This document shows positions 42,604 to 52,915 of a DNA stretch of 64,000 nt, piece by piece. A program made the position numbers and the translations under genes. This DNA is from Meconema thalassinum (taxonomy: Eukaryota; Arthropoda; Insecta; Orthoptera; Tettigoniidae). Positions within the stretch are counted from its first letter, which is position 1. The number at the start of each line of letters is the position of its first letter. Under the pieces are notes generated by a model. It was not told where the DNA came from, ran no database searches, and saw nothing but the letters and a program-made list of their open reading frames with translations. Where the stretch lies: NCBI GenBank assembly GCA_946902985.2, contig OX336397.1, forward strand, positions 157,101,890-157,165,889, written 5' to 3'.

Positions 42604-43663
42604 ATTACGAGCCTTACAGTAGTCGCGTATGATGCGTAACATCTGACATAGAAGAAACCTCACGTGAAATTGATGATACACCGGTATTTTATAGTATTAT
42701 TGGCAGAAATATTAATCTATTGTAAAAGGGAGTGTTTTACAGATATTGTAGTTTATAATACGGAACTCATTTTATTAGATGATTTGTAGCTTCCACCAGC
42801 ACAAGCCTAAATAAAGAATACGACATGGATCAACTAGATTAATAGACGCGACACCGCTCATAACCTTAAATTCCTTATAAACAGAACCTCTTGATTCACA
42901 GACCAACACGTAATTTCATATGGATTATGTTAAAGTGAATCATATTGATATGATAAATCTATCTATCTATTTCTTCGGCATTTCCCAATTAATTGGGGGT
43001 CGCCGGAGCCAACCAGGCTCATTTTGGTTTTGGCCGGGGATTTAAGGCCGGATGCCCTTCCTGACGCCACGTGATTTTTCAGGTGAAAATTCCACCCCGC
43101 TGTCATCGAGATTCGAACCCCGGCCGTCCGGGTGAAAGACGAGCAGCTAAGCCACTGCGCCATCACGCTCCCCCATATTGATATGATAAATATCGTTTAA
43201 AATGATCATCTGGTAGCAAAAATATCTACCCCGCCCAGGAGTCCAACCCAAGATATCTAGATTCACAGTCATACGCAATAAACCCATGGCTATTTCGACT
43301 ACGCAAATATTGTGCACAAGATGGTGACTTATTTCCACGTTCCAATAATACTGCATTACGGAATTAAGTTTCATTTATATTTTGCTTGTTTCGATAATGT
43401 TCCTGAGTGACATTGAGTTTAAAATGCATTATGCCAATGCAATGCCGACTACTTACAATGATTGATATTAAGGCATTTTACCATTTCAATACTGATACGA
43501 AGACTTCGAACATGTACCATGTCATTTGTTTAAATCACTTGACACCAGAGTTCGCATGAACGTTTTCCGTTCAGTATGTCATATACATTCCACATGGCCG
43601 AGAGTGCGTCATGATATCAATTTTCGACAACGCGCGCTGATTGTTTCTCTTACCAGTGCCAGC
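42604..43663 (+). repeat. Repeat P, copy 2, with a SINE7 insertion
   Basis: Matches 32289-32906 plus 36397-36606, and holds the empty RTE target (CGACTACTTACAATG). Without SINE7 and its duplicated target it is about 825 bp, the same as copy 1. Confidence 0.8.
42959..43173 (-). mobile_element. SINE7, with 18-bp target duplication
   Basis: A 215-bp tRNA-derived SINE in reverse orientation. The head on the minus strand is GCAGTGGCTTAGCTGCTCGT and the B box GGGTTCGAATCTCG. It includes GTCAGGAAGGGCATCCGGC, shared with the RTE leader, and ends in an (ATAG)n tail. A perfect 18-bp repeat CATATTGATATGATAAAT flanks it (42941-42958 and 43174-43191). P copy 1 has the empty site at about 32627. Confidence 0.9.
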
Positions 43664-43854
43664 ATAGGTAAAGTCCTGCGTGGATGCGGATAGTTGATGA
43701 TTTAAACTAATCTCTTTCAAATTATGTCATTAAGCATAATTAATACTCCGAATTGGAACTCTCGCTGTACAATATCCATTTTAAACATGACATACAAATC
43801 ATAGGGGAACGACTTTCTCCTCAAATGTCTATGTGTTGGTTTATCTAATAAATT

Positions 43855-45258
43855 AACAAGAAGTTCCGTGACGAACTAAAGAGCCTACTTGTCTTAAAAT
43901 TCAAGATTCATGCCAATAATTAATCTAAATGGATATATCTAGAATAATGACGAAATTAAGTTGGTAATATCGAAATTTCTAATTAGTTCGAAATACTGTA
44001 TACCTGGCATAATGTAGCCTAATCGAGAACTACAGTTGGCAGCCCTGGTGACTGAGTATATTCTTAGTTCCATCTCTTAAGGTACAGAATACAAAATTTG
44101 GTTGAAGTCCAATGGATAGCATGGGCGTTCCATGCAGTTAAACATTGCATCTAACAGCGGCGTAAAATCATGTTGGCATCAATGACATACATGTATTGGT
44201 CAGAAATAATCTGAAATAATATCATCTATTGTTGTGTCAATTTAGAATGAAATCCATTAGTTAGTAGAGAAGTTACATGCATTTTAAAATTGGACCTATC
44301 AGCAGGCTTAGAATCATGTTGGCAGCACTGGCGTAGGCCTATATTAGTTACTCCAAATTCATCTAGAATGCCAGGTACTATACGTGCGCAATGTTTAGAG
44401 CTATTGGCTTGCATACTTTCTGATATATTGATATTAGGGTAACAAAAATAGAGACAGTATTTATTAACAGTTGGCAGCCCTGGTTGCTCCTAAATATACA
44501 CATAGTCATATCTGTTATGGTACACATAACACACGAAATTTGGTTGAAATCCAAATGATAGTACAGAAGTTACGTGTATTTAAAGTTGGACCTCTCAGCA
44601 GGCTTAGAATCATGTTGGTAGCACTGACGTGTATATAAGTTACTCCAAGTTAATATAGAATGGCAGGTACTATGCGTGTGCATAGTTTAAAGCTGTCTGC
44701 TTGCATACTTTCTGATATATTGGTATTTGGATAAAAACAAAAGGGAGTGCATTTATTAACAGTTGGCAGTCCTGGTGGCTCTTAAGAATATGCTCATTCG
44801 TATCTATGTATGTACACATAGTACATACGAAATTTGGTGAATTCCAATTGATAGTGTAGAAGTTATATGCATTTAAAAATTGGACCTATCAGCAAGCTTA
44901 TAATCATTTTGGCAACACTGCCATGTATGGCCTCCGGGAAATTAAACTGCAATATTATTATCTATACGTGTGCCAATATTGAAATAGCTCCTATTCATAC
45001 CTTCCCAGATATCCAACATGGATCTCAAATTTAAATTGCGATTTTTTTAGTAGTTGGTATCACTGACATCATTTTCAAATATGGCCGTGTGATATTCAGG
45101 TATAGATCTTTACTCCTACCAAATTTTGTTTCGATTGCTCCAGCCGTTTAGGAGTTGAATGGGGGGAACCACACACAGCCAGACAGACAGACACATATTT
45201 GCCCGATCACATAAGTCTACTTTTTCCTCATTTTTGCAAAATGTGAAAAGTAGGCTAA
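43855..45258 (+). mobile_element. HINE-like element, family B, copy 5
   Basis: Starts AACAAGAAGTTCCGTGACGA and ends GAAAAGTAGGCTAA. It has a short CAGA run at about 45178-45195. Inserted in element T copy 2 at ATAAATT. Units carry AGTTGGCAGCCCTGG at about 44034 and 44468 and AGTTGGCAGTCCTGG at 44760. Confidence 0.77.
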
Positions 45259-45289
45259 AAATATTATTAGCATTAAAACTAGAAAATTG

Positions 45290-46001
45290 ATCATGAAAAC
45301 ATTTGTCTGGAGTGATTTGTTATAGCTGAGTCCGGCATTGCTTCCACTTACTTGTGCCGGCCTCCTCTCTATCTTCTTTCCTGTCGACCTCACTTGGTCA
45401 ACTCTTGTTCTTTTCCGACCCCGACGGTATTAGGATATCCGAGGCCTAGGGAGTATTTTCCTTTCCCACGTTCATTGGCCCTTGTCTCATCTTTTCTGAT
45501 ACCCTCCTTCTGCGAGGGGTCAGCCTTCTTTTTCTTTTCATGTTATCTCCTGCCTTCTGCTCAAGGCCCTCAAGGAGGCAGGGTGTATGTAGCCCTACCA
45601 CTTTTGGTGCACCCTAGATAATGCTACATCCTCAGGGACTCACGGCTGGTGAGTTCGGGAGTTGGCGACCCCGACGGATTCCTGAGCTGGGTCCAGTTTC
45701 CCCCTTTCTTTCCCTTACCTGTGGGATGGACCCTCTCCTCTTTCAATTTCCTATCTGCCTTTCATGGCTCTCCTTCCTTCCAAGTCCCTCAATCCGCATT
45801 CTTCGAGGGTTGAGGGCATTTATTTTCCTCCTGTCTTTTATTTGCCTTATTCTCCTTTCGTTTTTCTATTTCTTCTTTTAGTATGTAGGTACGTAGTTAG
45901 TTTTAGTTTTACGTTTGCATTTCATTTCATTTACATCTTCACGATCACCGAAACAGACAGGGGCCGATAACATAGATGTTATGGCCCATAAAACGGCAAT
46001 T

Positions 46002-46043
<42 letters not shown>
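45290..46043 (+). mobile_element. Retroelement 3' region with (ATC)n tail
   Basis: Pyrimidine-rich sequence with no intact protein. It ends GGGGCCGATAACATAGATGT, TATGGCCCATAAAACGG and then (ATC)n at about 45995-46043. Such endings are common for 3' ends of non-LTR elements in insects. The family is not recognised, and three overlapping 68-89 codon frames look fortuitous. Confidence 0.45.
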
Positions 46044-46045
<2 letters not shown>

Positions 46046-47262
46046 GTTTTGTTATACGGATGTGAAACTTTGATTCAAAGGAAACTGGACATACAACGCT
46101 TGGGAGCAGCGGATATGTGGATGTGGGGAAGGATGCTGAAAATAAGCTGGACGCAGGAAAAGACTAACAAATGGGTCCTCAAGGAAGTAGACCAAAACAG
46201 AAAATTGATCACTGCTATAGAAAAGAGAAAAGCAAATTTCATTGGCCATTCCCTACGTCATAATGAGTTCCTGATCACCATACTGAAAGGAAAAGTTATG
46301 GGAAGAAAGGAAGAGGAAGACCGCGGAAGGCTCATCTGGATTCTATGATGCATGGACTTCAATTTAAACAGTGTGCTGACTTAAAACGCTCAGTAAGTGA
46401 GGTCAAATGTGGTTGCAGTGACAAGGGATAGCCTTTACATCAGTGGTTCCCAACCTTTGTCAGCTGACGCCCCCCTTTTTAGATACGGGAGTTCATCGTG
46501 CCCCCCCCCCCTTCCACCACTCATCGCTTCTATAACCTCTTCGATTGACGGAGAGGATATAGACCTAACCTAATAACACTACAGTACATAATGGTTGATG
46601 ATGATAATTGTTGTTTTAAGGGGCCTAACATCTAGGTTATCGGCCCAGTACATAATGGAATAGGCCTATCTATTACATACTAACTTCATTTTAACACAAT
46701 ACAAATAACACACTTTTACAACAAATCCTTAAATTAGTCAACAAATGTCAGTGAGAGGGTTGACACTGTTTTCTCTTGGTAAGATTCGGTATGTCTGGAT
46801 TGATATTTGACAGAGCACAGTGGAGATCACTTGCAACATCAAGCCGACAGCGCTGCTTTGTTTCTATGACACTCAGCGTTGAAATTCCTGACTCGCATAA
46901 ATATGTCTTCGAAAATGTAAATTCAAACTGTTCAAAGCTTCAGAGAAATCACAAAGATATGCCAACAAGACAATAAAATTAGCATAATGTTGCTCCTTAC
47001 AACACAGCAAATTCCTTATTTCACCTCCAACCTCGCGGCTCCACATAGGTTTGTGCCGACAGTTGGCAATTACCAGTGCATTTGAACGATTGACTTGGTG
47101 CGAGAATCACTTGAAGAGAAATGTTTATTTTTCAAAATTGTAATATTCAAGTTAAAAAAACTTAATTCGGAAATCACTTCACGCCCTCCTTGATAAAGCC
47201 CCCCCCCCCTGGTTGGGAACCCCTGCTTTAGATGATATGATGATGATTGTAATGCCAGCGGA
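46044..47262 (+). pseudogene. LINE C-terminal fragment, split by a hAT MITE
   Basis: The frame 46049-46348 reads LYGCETLIQRKLDIQRLGAA, MWMWGRMLKISWTQEKTNKW and KRKANFIGHSLRHNEFLITI. This is the region after the catalytic box of an RTE-like reverse transcriptase (the usual GHxLRH block). It is a different subfamily from the (CAA)n elements. The 3' end resumes after the MITE at 47234 with GATATGATGATGATTG. Confidence 0.75.
46441..47225 (+). mobile_element. hAT MITE (CAGTGGTTCCCAACC ends)
   Basis: A 785-bp element. The left end is CAGTGGTTCCCAACCTTT, and the right end complemented is CAGGGGTTCCCAACCAGG. 8-bp repeats CTTTACAT (46433-46440) and CTTTAGAT (47226-47233) flank it. C runs lie inside both ends. 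The ends are of the Charlie/hAT type. The 66-codon frame at 46776 may be a scrap of transposase but is not recognised. Confidence 0.87.
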
Positions 47263-47363
47263 ATCGGTTAACAAACGTGCAGATGTGGGGCGGATGCGGA
47301 TGACAGTCGTGCGGATGCGGGGTGGATTCGGATAACGTTTTGTTTATCCGCGCGGGGCTTTAG

Positions 47364-47904
47364 ACATAAGACGCACTAATCTGCTGACGCAAACAGCTCG
47401 CGGACAGATGTACGTACGACTTAACCCCATATGACGTCAAGGGACCTTGTGCATGCTGTGATAGAGAAACATTTTCTCTGACAAGGGCTCTAGGGAGTAA
47501 GGTTTACAGCCAAACAAATGTGGGAACTGTATGTACAATCTAGTGATTTACTCTTGGCAACGCTCTTTTGTGCGGAGATATTTGCTTAATTGGAGGAAGC
47601 ACATCCTCCCACCCTCTCCATTCTTTCTCTGTTTGTAAGCGTTATTAATTTGCAGTAATCCTTTGCGTGAGCTCTGATTGCGAGATTAAATCTCCTTTCG
47701 CTTTTCAGGCAGAAGGACTTAAAACTGTCGTTGACAACAGACTTGTGTGTTCATTATTAAGGTTTAAATGTCTCGAATATAAGCCAATTAACAAGCATCA
47801 CATTCTTTACTTTGCTACCGACCGCGGTAGCTGAGACACTGGTGTAATGCAGGGCCATTCGACAATAAAAACCATCTGCTAAAAAAATTACCAATTCTCA
47901 TCCC
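47364..47904. other. Unclassified sequence
   Basis: About 540 bp. No repeat or coding frame recognised. Confidence 0.35.
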
Positions 47905-48870
47905 CGACCCCGACATTATTCTTACTGGCTATTTCGAGATAAATACAGACATGAGAGAGAAGCTGGTATTCGGTTAGGTGTAAGGCAAGGCTGCAACTTA
48001 TCGACCATACTTTTCAATCTTTACATTGAACAAGCAAAATTTTAAGTCTGAGTGAAGATTCAAGGAAAAATAATTTCAACTCTGGAATTGGCTGACGACA
48101 TTGTCATTTTGGCCGACACGCCTGAGGATTTGAGTGAGGTTTTGAATGGTATGGACTCCGCCTTGAGGAAATAATTCATGATGAACATCGATGAATGTAA
48201 AACAAAAATATTGGAACGCAGCCAAAATAAATCAAAAACATCTATGGACATCAAATTGGCAGGTGAAAAGCTGAAGGAAGTAGGAGACTTCCGTTACTTA
48301 GGAAGCAAAATAACCAGTGATGGACGAAGCAAAGAGGATATATATAGTAGGTTGGCTCAGGCAAGGAAAGCATTTCTACAGAAAAGGAATCTATAGATTT
48401 AGGTATTAGGAAGTCATTTTGAAAGCTTTTATCTGGAGCGTGGCGCTCTATGGAAGTGAAACTTGGACTGTTGGAGCAGAAAAGAGGAGAATTGAAGCGC
48501 TTGAAATGTGGTGTTACAGGAGAATAATGAAGATCAGATGAGTAGATAGAGTAACGAATGAAGAGGTAATAAGACGAGCGGGAGAGGAGAAATGTTTCTG
48601 GCGACTGCTAATGAAGAGAATAGATAGGTTGGTAGGACACGTACTAAGACACCCAGGAATAGCAAGCTTAGTTATGGATGGAAGGGTCGTGGACAAGAAC
48701 TGTAGGGGTAGACCAAAGTTAGAATATATTAAACAGATTGCCTCGGATGTAGGGTGTGGTAGCTATGTAGAGATAAAACGATTAGCTCAGGACAGGGAGA
48801 CATGGGCAGTAGCATCAAACCAGTCAAAAGACTGAAGACTTAAACAACAACAACAACAACAACAACAACA
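47905..48870 (+). pseudogene. (CAA)n-tailed RTE-like LINE, copy 4
   Basis: The longest of four copies. It starts near a decayed RT region (GIRLGVRQGCNLSTILFNLY, where the usual RQGC..SP..F motif is visible) and continues LADDIVILADTPEDLSEVLN, with Leu in place of Tyr before the catalytic ADD. A TAA at 48174-48176 breaks the frame. The frame 48178-48396 reads GDFRYLGSKITSDGRSKEDI. Then come MWCYRRIMKIR, and LVGHVLRHPGIASLVMDGRV to 48835. The tail is CAACAACAA at 48843-48870. 5'-truncated. Confidence 0.86.
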
Positions 48871-49265
48871 TTCGAACATCGATATCTTGAAGCAATTTTA
48901 ATTACCCGGTGAAGTTGTACACAATTTATATGTCATGTTTGTTCTATAACTAGCAACCCGCAACCGGCTTCCCCCGGGAACAGTTATGAATGCATTACGT
49001 GATAAGCGCTTTTTTTTCTATGTCAATGAACTACGACCTATAACCGTTTTACGCCTCGGCATGATGGGTTAAAATCACTGACTGAACTATTAATTATATT
49101 ATCATGGAGATGCATGTGTAACGAATTCCTGTCAGACGTAATTTAAGAATGGCGAGGTGCATGTAACACAAAAGCGAAATGAAGAAAAGCCGAGTTGCAT
49201 TTCCAGAGAAACTCCAAACACAATCACTCTTGTCTGTAGTCTTAACTTAACATGACTCGACAGTT
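48871..49265. other. Unclassified; includes a CTAGCAACCCGCAACCGG word
   Basis: About 395 bp. ACTAGCAACCCGCAACCGGC at 48951 resembles the start of element S, but no tandem units follow. Confidence 0.35.
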
Positions 49266-49269
49266 TGCT

Positions 49270-49711
49270 GCTGTCTGTATCTGGGGTAATAGGTTCGTCT
49301 GCTAGCTTGGCTGTATCTGTGGTAATAGGCTCAGCCGCTAGCTAGGCTGTAGCTGGAGTAATAGGCTCGCTCGCTCGCTAGCTAGGCTGTATATGGGGTG
49401 ATAGGCTCACCCGCTAGCTGGTCTGTATCTGGGGTAGTAGGCTCTCTCGCTAACAGGGCTGTATCTGGCATAATAGACTCTCCCGCTAGCTGGGCTGTAT
49501 CTGGGGTAATAGGATCATCCGCTAGCTAGGCTGTATCTGAAGTAATAGGCTCGCCCTCTAGCTAGGCTGTATCTGCGGTAAGAGGCTCGTCCGCAAGCTA
49601 GGCTGTATCTGGGGTAATAGGCTCGCCCGCTAGCTAGGCTGTATCTGGGGTAATAGGCTCGCCCGCTAGCTAGGCTGTAACTGGGGTGATAGGCTCGCTC
49701 CTAGCTAGCTC
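49270..49711 (+). repeat. 40-bp minisatellite, about 11-12 copies
   Basis: The unit is close to GGCTGTATCTGGGGTAATAG followed by GCTCGCCCGCTAGCTA, and each carries a GCTAGC palindrome. The right-hand units (49600-49680) are nearly identical, while the left ones differ at many sites. Confidence 0.92.
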
Positions 49712-49849
49712 GTAAACTGTCCCCTCAGTAAATGAATGGAAATTGTTGGAAGAAATGAAAAAGTAAATACACTTATAGTGGGCGATGTATTAAGGATAGA
49801 GATATGCTCTCACGGACTTTTTTGTAGAAATTTTCATGCTGAAAAATTC

Positions 49850-50095
49850 CTACACTCATAGTATATTGATATTTCTAAGCGTAAGCTTAAAAAGCGCATA
49901 GACGCCAGATTTTTTAATCGATATCTTCACTGAAATCGTTACTACTTGACTTGTTTTGATAAAAAATAAATTATTTTCTACCAAAACCTTCCTCGATATA
50001 TCCTTTACAGAATTATGAAAACCACATCAAGTGGTTCTCGAGATTACCCGTGACATCCAAGAATCGGGGACTTTGTTTTATACTAAGTAGAGATT
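49850..50095 (-). repeat. Repeat R-related fragment
   Basis: Reverse complement matches 10395-10650. Shared words include CAAGAATCGGGGACTTTGT, CCTTTACAGAATTATGAAAA and TCGAGATTACCCGTGACATC, with differences. Confidence 0.6.
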
Positions 50096-50457
50096 CGAAG
50101 TTGGACTGTACATTGATAAAATACTGTAGTTTTAACGTTTGATGCAGTCTTCTCCACCTGCGAGTTTGTGCCGCAGAATGTAGAGCTGTTTGTTTGACGA
50201 TAAAAGACTGTGTAATAAAACAGAGAGTAGTTATTTTGCCAGTACAGTATCTGAGTTTGTAAAGCCCTCGTCAAACGCGAGGTTACTCACATCTCATTAG
50301 CAAGCCAGCAACTTCCTGCTGTGAGGTGACAAGCAGTACGTTCACCACACCTGACAGAGGTATCGATTATATCAACAACAGTGTGTATCGCAAGACACTG
50401 CCTAGCCTCGTTTTATAGCTATCCCTGGTCATGAAACACTTTGATTGGTTTAATACG

Positions 50458-50580
50458 CTTCGGCTTCGGTGGCGTAGTTGGTAGCATGCTGAACTGATTT
50501 ATGGGATGAAAAAGAAACTTCCACTAACAACACATATGGAAGCTAAAATTTGTAGGTTAGTTTGATTTTTGATGTGTAAC
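50458..50580 (+). mobile_element. SINE-K fragment with internal deletion
   Basis: The head GGCTTCGGTGGCGTAGTTGG, then TAGCATGCTGA, is joined directly to the later block CTTCCACTAACAACACAT and TTGTAGGTTAGTTTGATT. The B box and the CTTCGGAGGGG block are missing. Confidence 0.65.
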
Positions 50581-50604
50581 ATCGTTCCACTCGGTTGCTG
50601 TAGG

Positions 50605-51259
50605 CTATATTTTTTATGTTCGACAATGTAAACATTATGTGTCGGAAAACTGTATCATAATGAGGCTCATTATAACACTATTTTTCATTATGAAACAGTT
50701 TCTACCACCAATCAGAGCTCAAGAAACAGTTCTGTGACCAATTAGATAAGGATACGTTCGCGCATGAGCACAAAATCCAACATGTCTATATAAATTACCG
50801 AAAGTGCACCGTCCATATGCTCGCGTAAATAAACTGGCAAATATGAGACAAGAAATAGCACTGTACCTTAATATCCCCAAATCCAATTTCTACACATCTC
50901 ATTGCTTTCAAACGACTTCGGTGACAGTTTTACTGAATATTGGTGGACAATCTGCACATATGGCATTGAAGCACACAGAGCGCATGCGTCGGTCGGTCAG
51001 AGAACTTGGAAAACACAGATATCCTACCCAGCGCTGCACTCCGATCACAAAATTCGAGTGACTGAATCTCAACAGATATTTATGAATATTTATGTTAAAA
51101 CATATAATAAAGTTATAATTATCGTCGAACATAAACAGTCGTATGCAACTCGCCTATAATGGTAATTAAGACACTCGTATGGAAATTATAAAACACGCTT
51201 ACGCTCGTTTTTTAAACATACTCGTGTCTTAATTATAGCCATTATAGGCACGTTGCATA
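50605..51259 (+). repeat. Repeat Q, copy 2, ending in a long palindrome
   Basis: Shares AATGAGGCTCATTATAACAC, CACCAATCAGAGCTCAAGAA and CGTCGAACATAAACAGTCGT with 15690-16105. It ends in a hairpin at 51142-51259. The frames at 50804 and 50902 have no recognisable product. Confidence 0.65.
51142..51259. repeat. 118-bp imperfect palindrome
   Basis: The left arm 51142-51181 (TATGCAACTCGCCTATAATG, then AATTAAGACAC and CGTATG) pairs with the right arm 51217-51259 (CATAC, GTGTCTTAATT, CATTATAGGCACGTTGCATA). The ~35 bp centre AAAACACGCTTACGCTCGTTTT is itself nearly self-complementary. Confidence 0.9.
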
Positions 51260-51364
51260 ATGTACTATTGTGGGGGTGATTCTCAAAAATGAAACGGAAA
51301 TGGGACGGCAATGCAACGGAAACAATGAGCGCGCGCGGTGGCGAAGATTGTTACCACGACATAC

Positions 51365-51725
51365 TGTCGGCTATGTGGAATGTAAATCGCATACGGTTTA
51401 CTTCAAGGTTTGGAGTCCCCATTAAAGATATTCCAACAATAAATCATCTTCAAATTGTCGTTCTTTGGTGTGAAAATATTAATTATATCATATTTGCTGA
51501 AAACAATTATGATTTATAAAATCTTCATACTTTAGCTGTATTCTTATTTAATGTAAGCACTCGAGGTACTGTCGGCCAAAATGCATCACTATGTGTAATG
51601 TATATAGCATACGGTTTACTTTAAGTTTTGGAGGCCCTATTAAAGATATTCCTACAAAAAATATCTTCAAGTTGTCGTTCTTTGGTGTGAAAATATTCAT
51701 TATATCTTATTTGCTGAAAGGATTT
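51365..51725 (+). repeat. Two tandem copies of a 216-bp unit
   Basis: GTCGTTCTTTGGTGTGAAAA occurs at 51458 and 51674. The preceding GCATACGGTTTACTT and ATTAAAGATATTCC also recur. The copies differ at several bases. Confidence 0.8.
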
Positions 51726-51914
51726 GGTACATAAGTTTTACAAGTAGTTATTTCTATGACCAACAGAGTTGACTGTAAACAAAGGATTTGTGGTCAAATA
51801 ATTTATAATACTTCTATTAATTATTCTGGGGCTGTCCAGTGATGACAGAATAATAGAATTAAGATATATTTAATTAGTTTTGTTTTGTGACCCGGCAGAC
51901 ACATAGCTGGATAA

Positions 51915-51960
51915 GATGTCACATGTTACACATCATATGCGACTACTGTAAGGCTCGTAA
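51915..51960 (-). repeat. First 47 bp of repeat P, alone
   Basis: Reverse complement of the P start (ATTACGAGCCTTACAGTAGT, then CGCATATGATGTGTAACAT). Similarity to P stops after this. Confidence 0.75.
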
Positions 51961-51964
51961 TTTT

Positions 51965-52268
51965 TGTTTTTGGCGTGTGGCCTCCTGATAGCCCAAGTGC
52001 AAGTCTTTCTATTCGAGGCCCCTCGGTTACCTGCACGCCGGGATGAGAGATGGAATGGCTGAAGATGAATGAAACTGGGCAAAGATGTGGAAGGAAGTGG
52101 CTATGGCCCGTCAGAAGGTACCATCCCAGCATTTGCCTGGTGTTATAAATGGGGGAAACCACTGAAAACCATTTCAAGAACGGCCGACGGTGGGGCTCGA
52201 ACTCACGCGTCTACCGAGTCAGCAGAGAGCTTTGGCTCCAAGACCTAACGCTGCGCTTTTAGCCAGCT
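51965..52268 (-). mobile_element. SINE3, reverse copy
   Basis: About 300 bp matching 9268-9582: B box on the minus strand GAGTTCGAGCCCCACCG, then GGTTTTCAGTGGTTTCCCC. The 3' end is at about 51965. Confidence 0.8.
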
Positions 52269-52556
52269 ATAACGCTATATTAGTTCCAACGTTCGCCGCT
52301 AGGTTCTGACTGCGATGGCATTTAGTAGCCACGTCCGCAGCTAGGTGTCGTGGGCGGTAGCCTTTGGTAGAATAAGTAGGAACTACTTGAAAAAAATAAT
52401 TGTCTGCAGTCCTTCTACCTGAATCACAGATAACACACACTAATACAGCCATCGCAATTAACTCTGGTTATCAGACAAATTCTACACACACCCAAAGTAC
52501 ACGGGGCTAAATGACCGCGTTGTCGCAGCCCCTAAACTAAGGAACCAACCAACCAA
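52265..52556 (+). mobile_element. SINE-K 3' half (empty site for Tc1)
   Basis: Runs from TTCCAACGTTCGCCG to AACCAACCAACCAAC. It has AGGAACTACTTGAAA where the 6415 copy carries Tc1, so it is the uninterrupted paralogue. Confidence 0.78.
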
Positions 52557-52915
52557 CACTTCACAAAATACTCCAATTCTATGCAAGGTTTTTCTTGAAA
52601 TTTGGTCCAATATGTATGATGTGATTTGTTTTTATCGGTTCTTCAGAATGTTCAAATATTAGAAACGATTTATCAGAGTTGCCTAATAGGTTTCAGTTGG
52701 TCAACACCAATGTGGGCGGGGACTTTTCCTAGTGCCTAAAATAAATTACATGAAATATTCATACTTTTTCCACAAGATGAGGGAGACATTAGTTTCATAC
52801 GTCACGTGAATATAATCAGATCAGCCTCACTTATGGTTTAATCCGACTCGTTGCGTATTGGCTAGCATACTTGACTGTCACCGCGGAAACCCAGGTTCAC
52901 ACAATAGGAACTCAG
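52557..52915. other. Unclassified; weak tRNA-like word near 52860
   Basis: About 360 bp. GCGTATTGGCTAGCATACTT with AACCCAGGTTCACAC might be a decayed SINE head. Nothing else seen. Confidence 0.35.

Larger units (their letters stand above)
43668..47363 (+). mobile_element. Element T, copy 2, with nested insertions
   Basis: The left part 43668-43854 and the right part about 47266-47363 match T copy 1 (GGGGAACGA, AAATGTCTA, TTATCTAATAAATT on the left; AACAAACGTGC, GGGGCGGATGCGGATGACAG, GTTTTGTTTATCCG on the right). It ends GCGGGGCTTTAG, the inverted form of the left end. HINE-B, retroelement tails, a LINE piece and a hAT MITE lie between. Confidence 0.7.
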
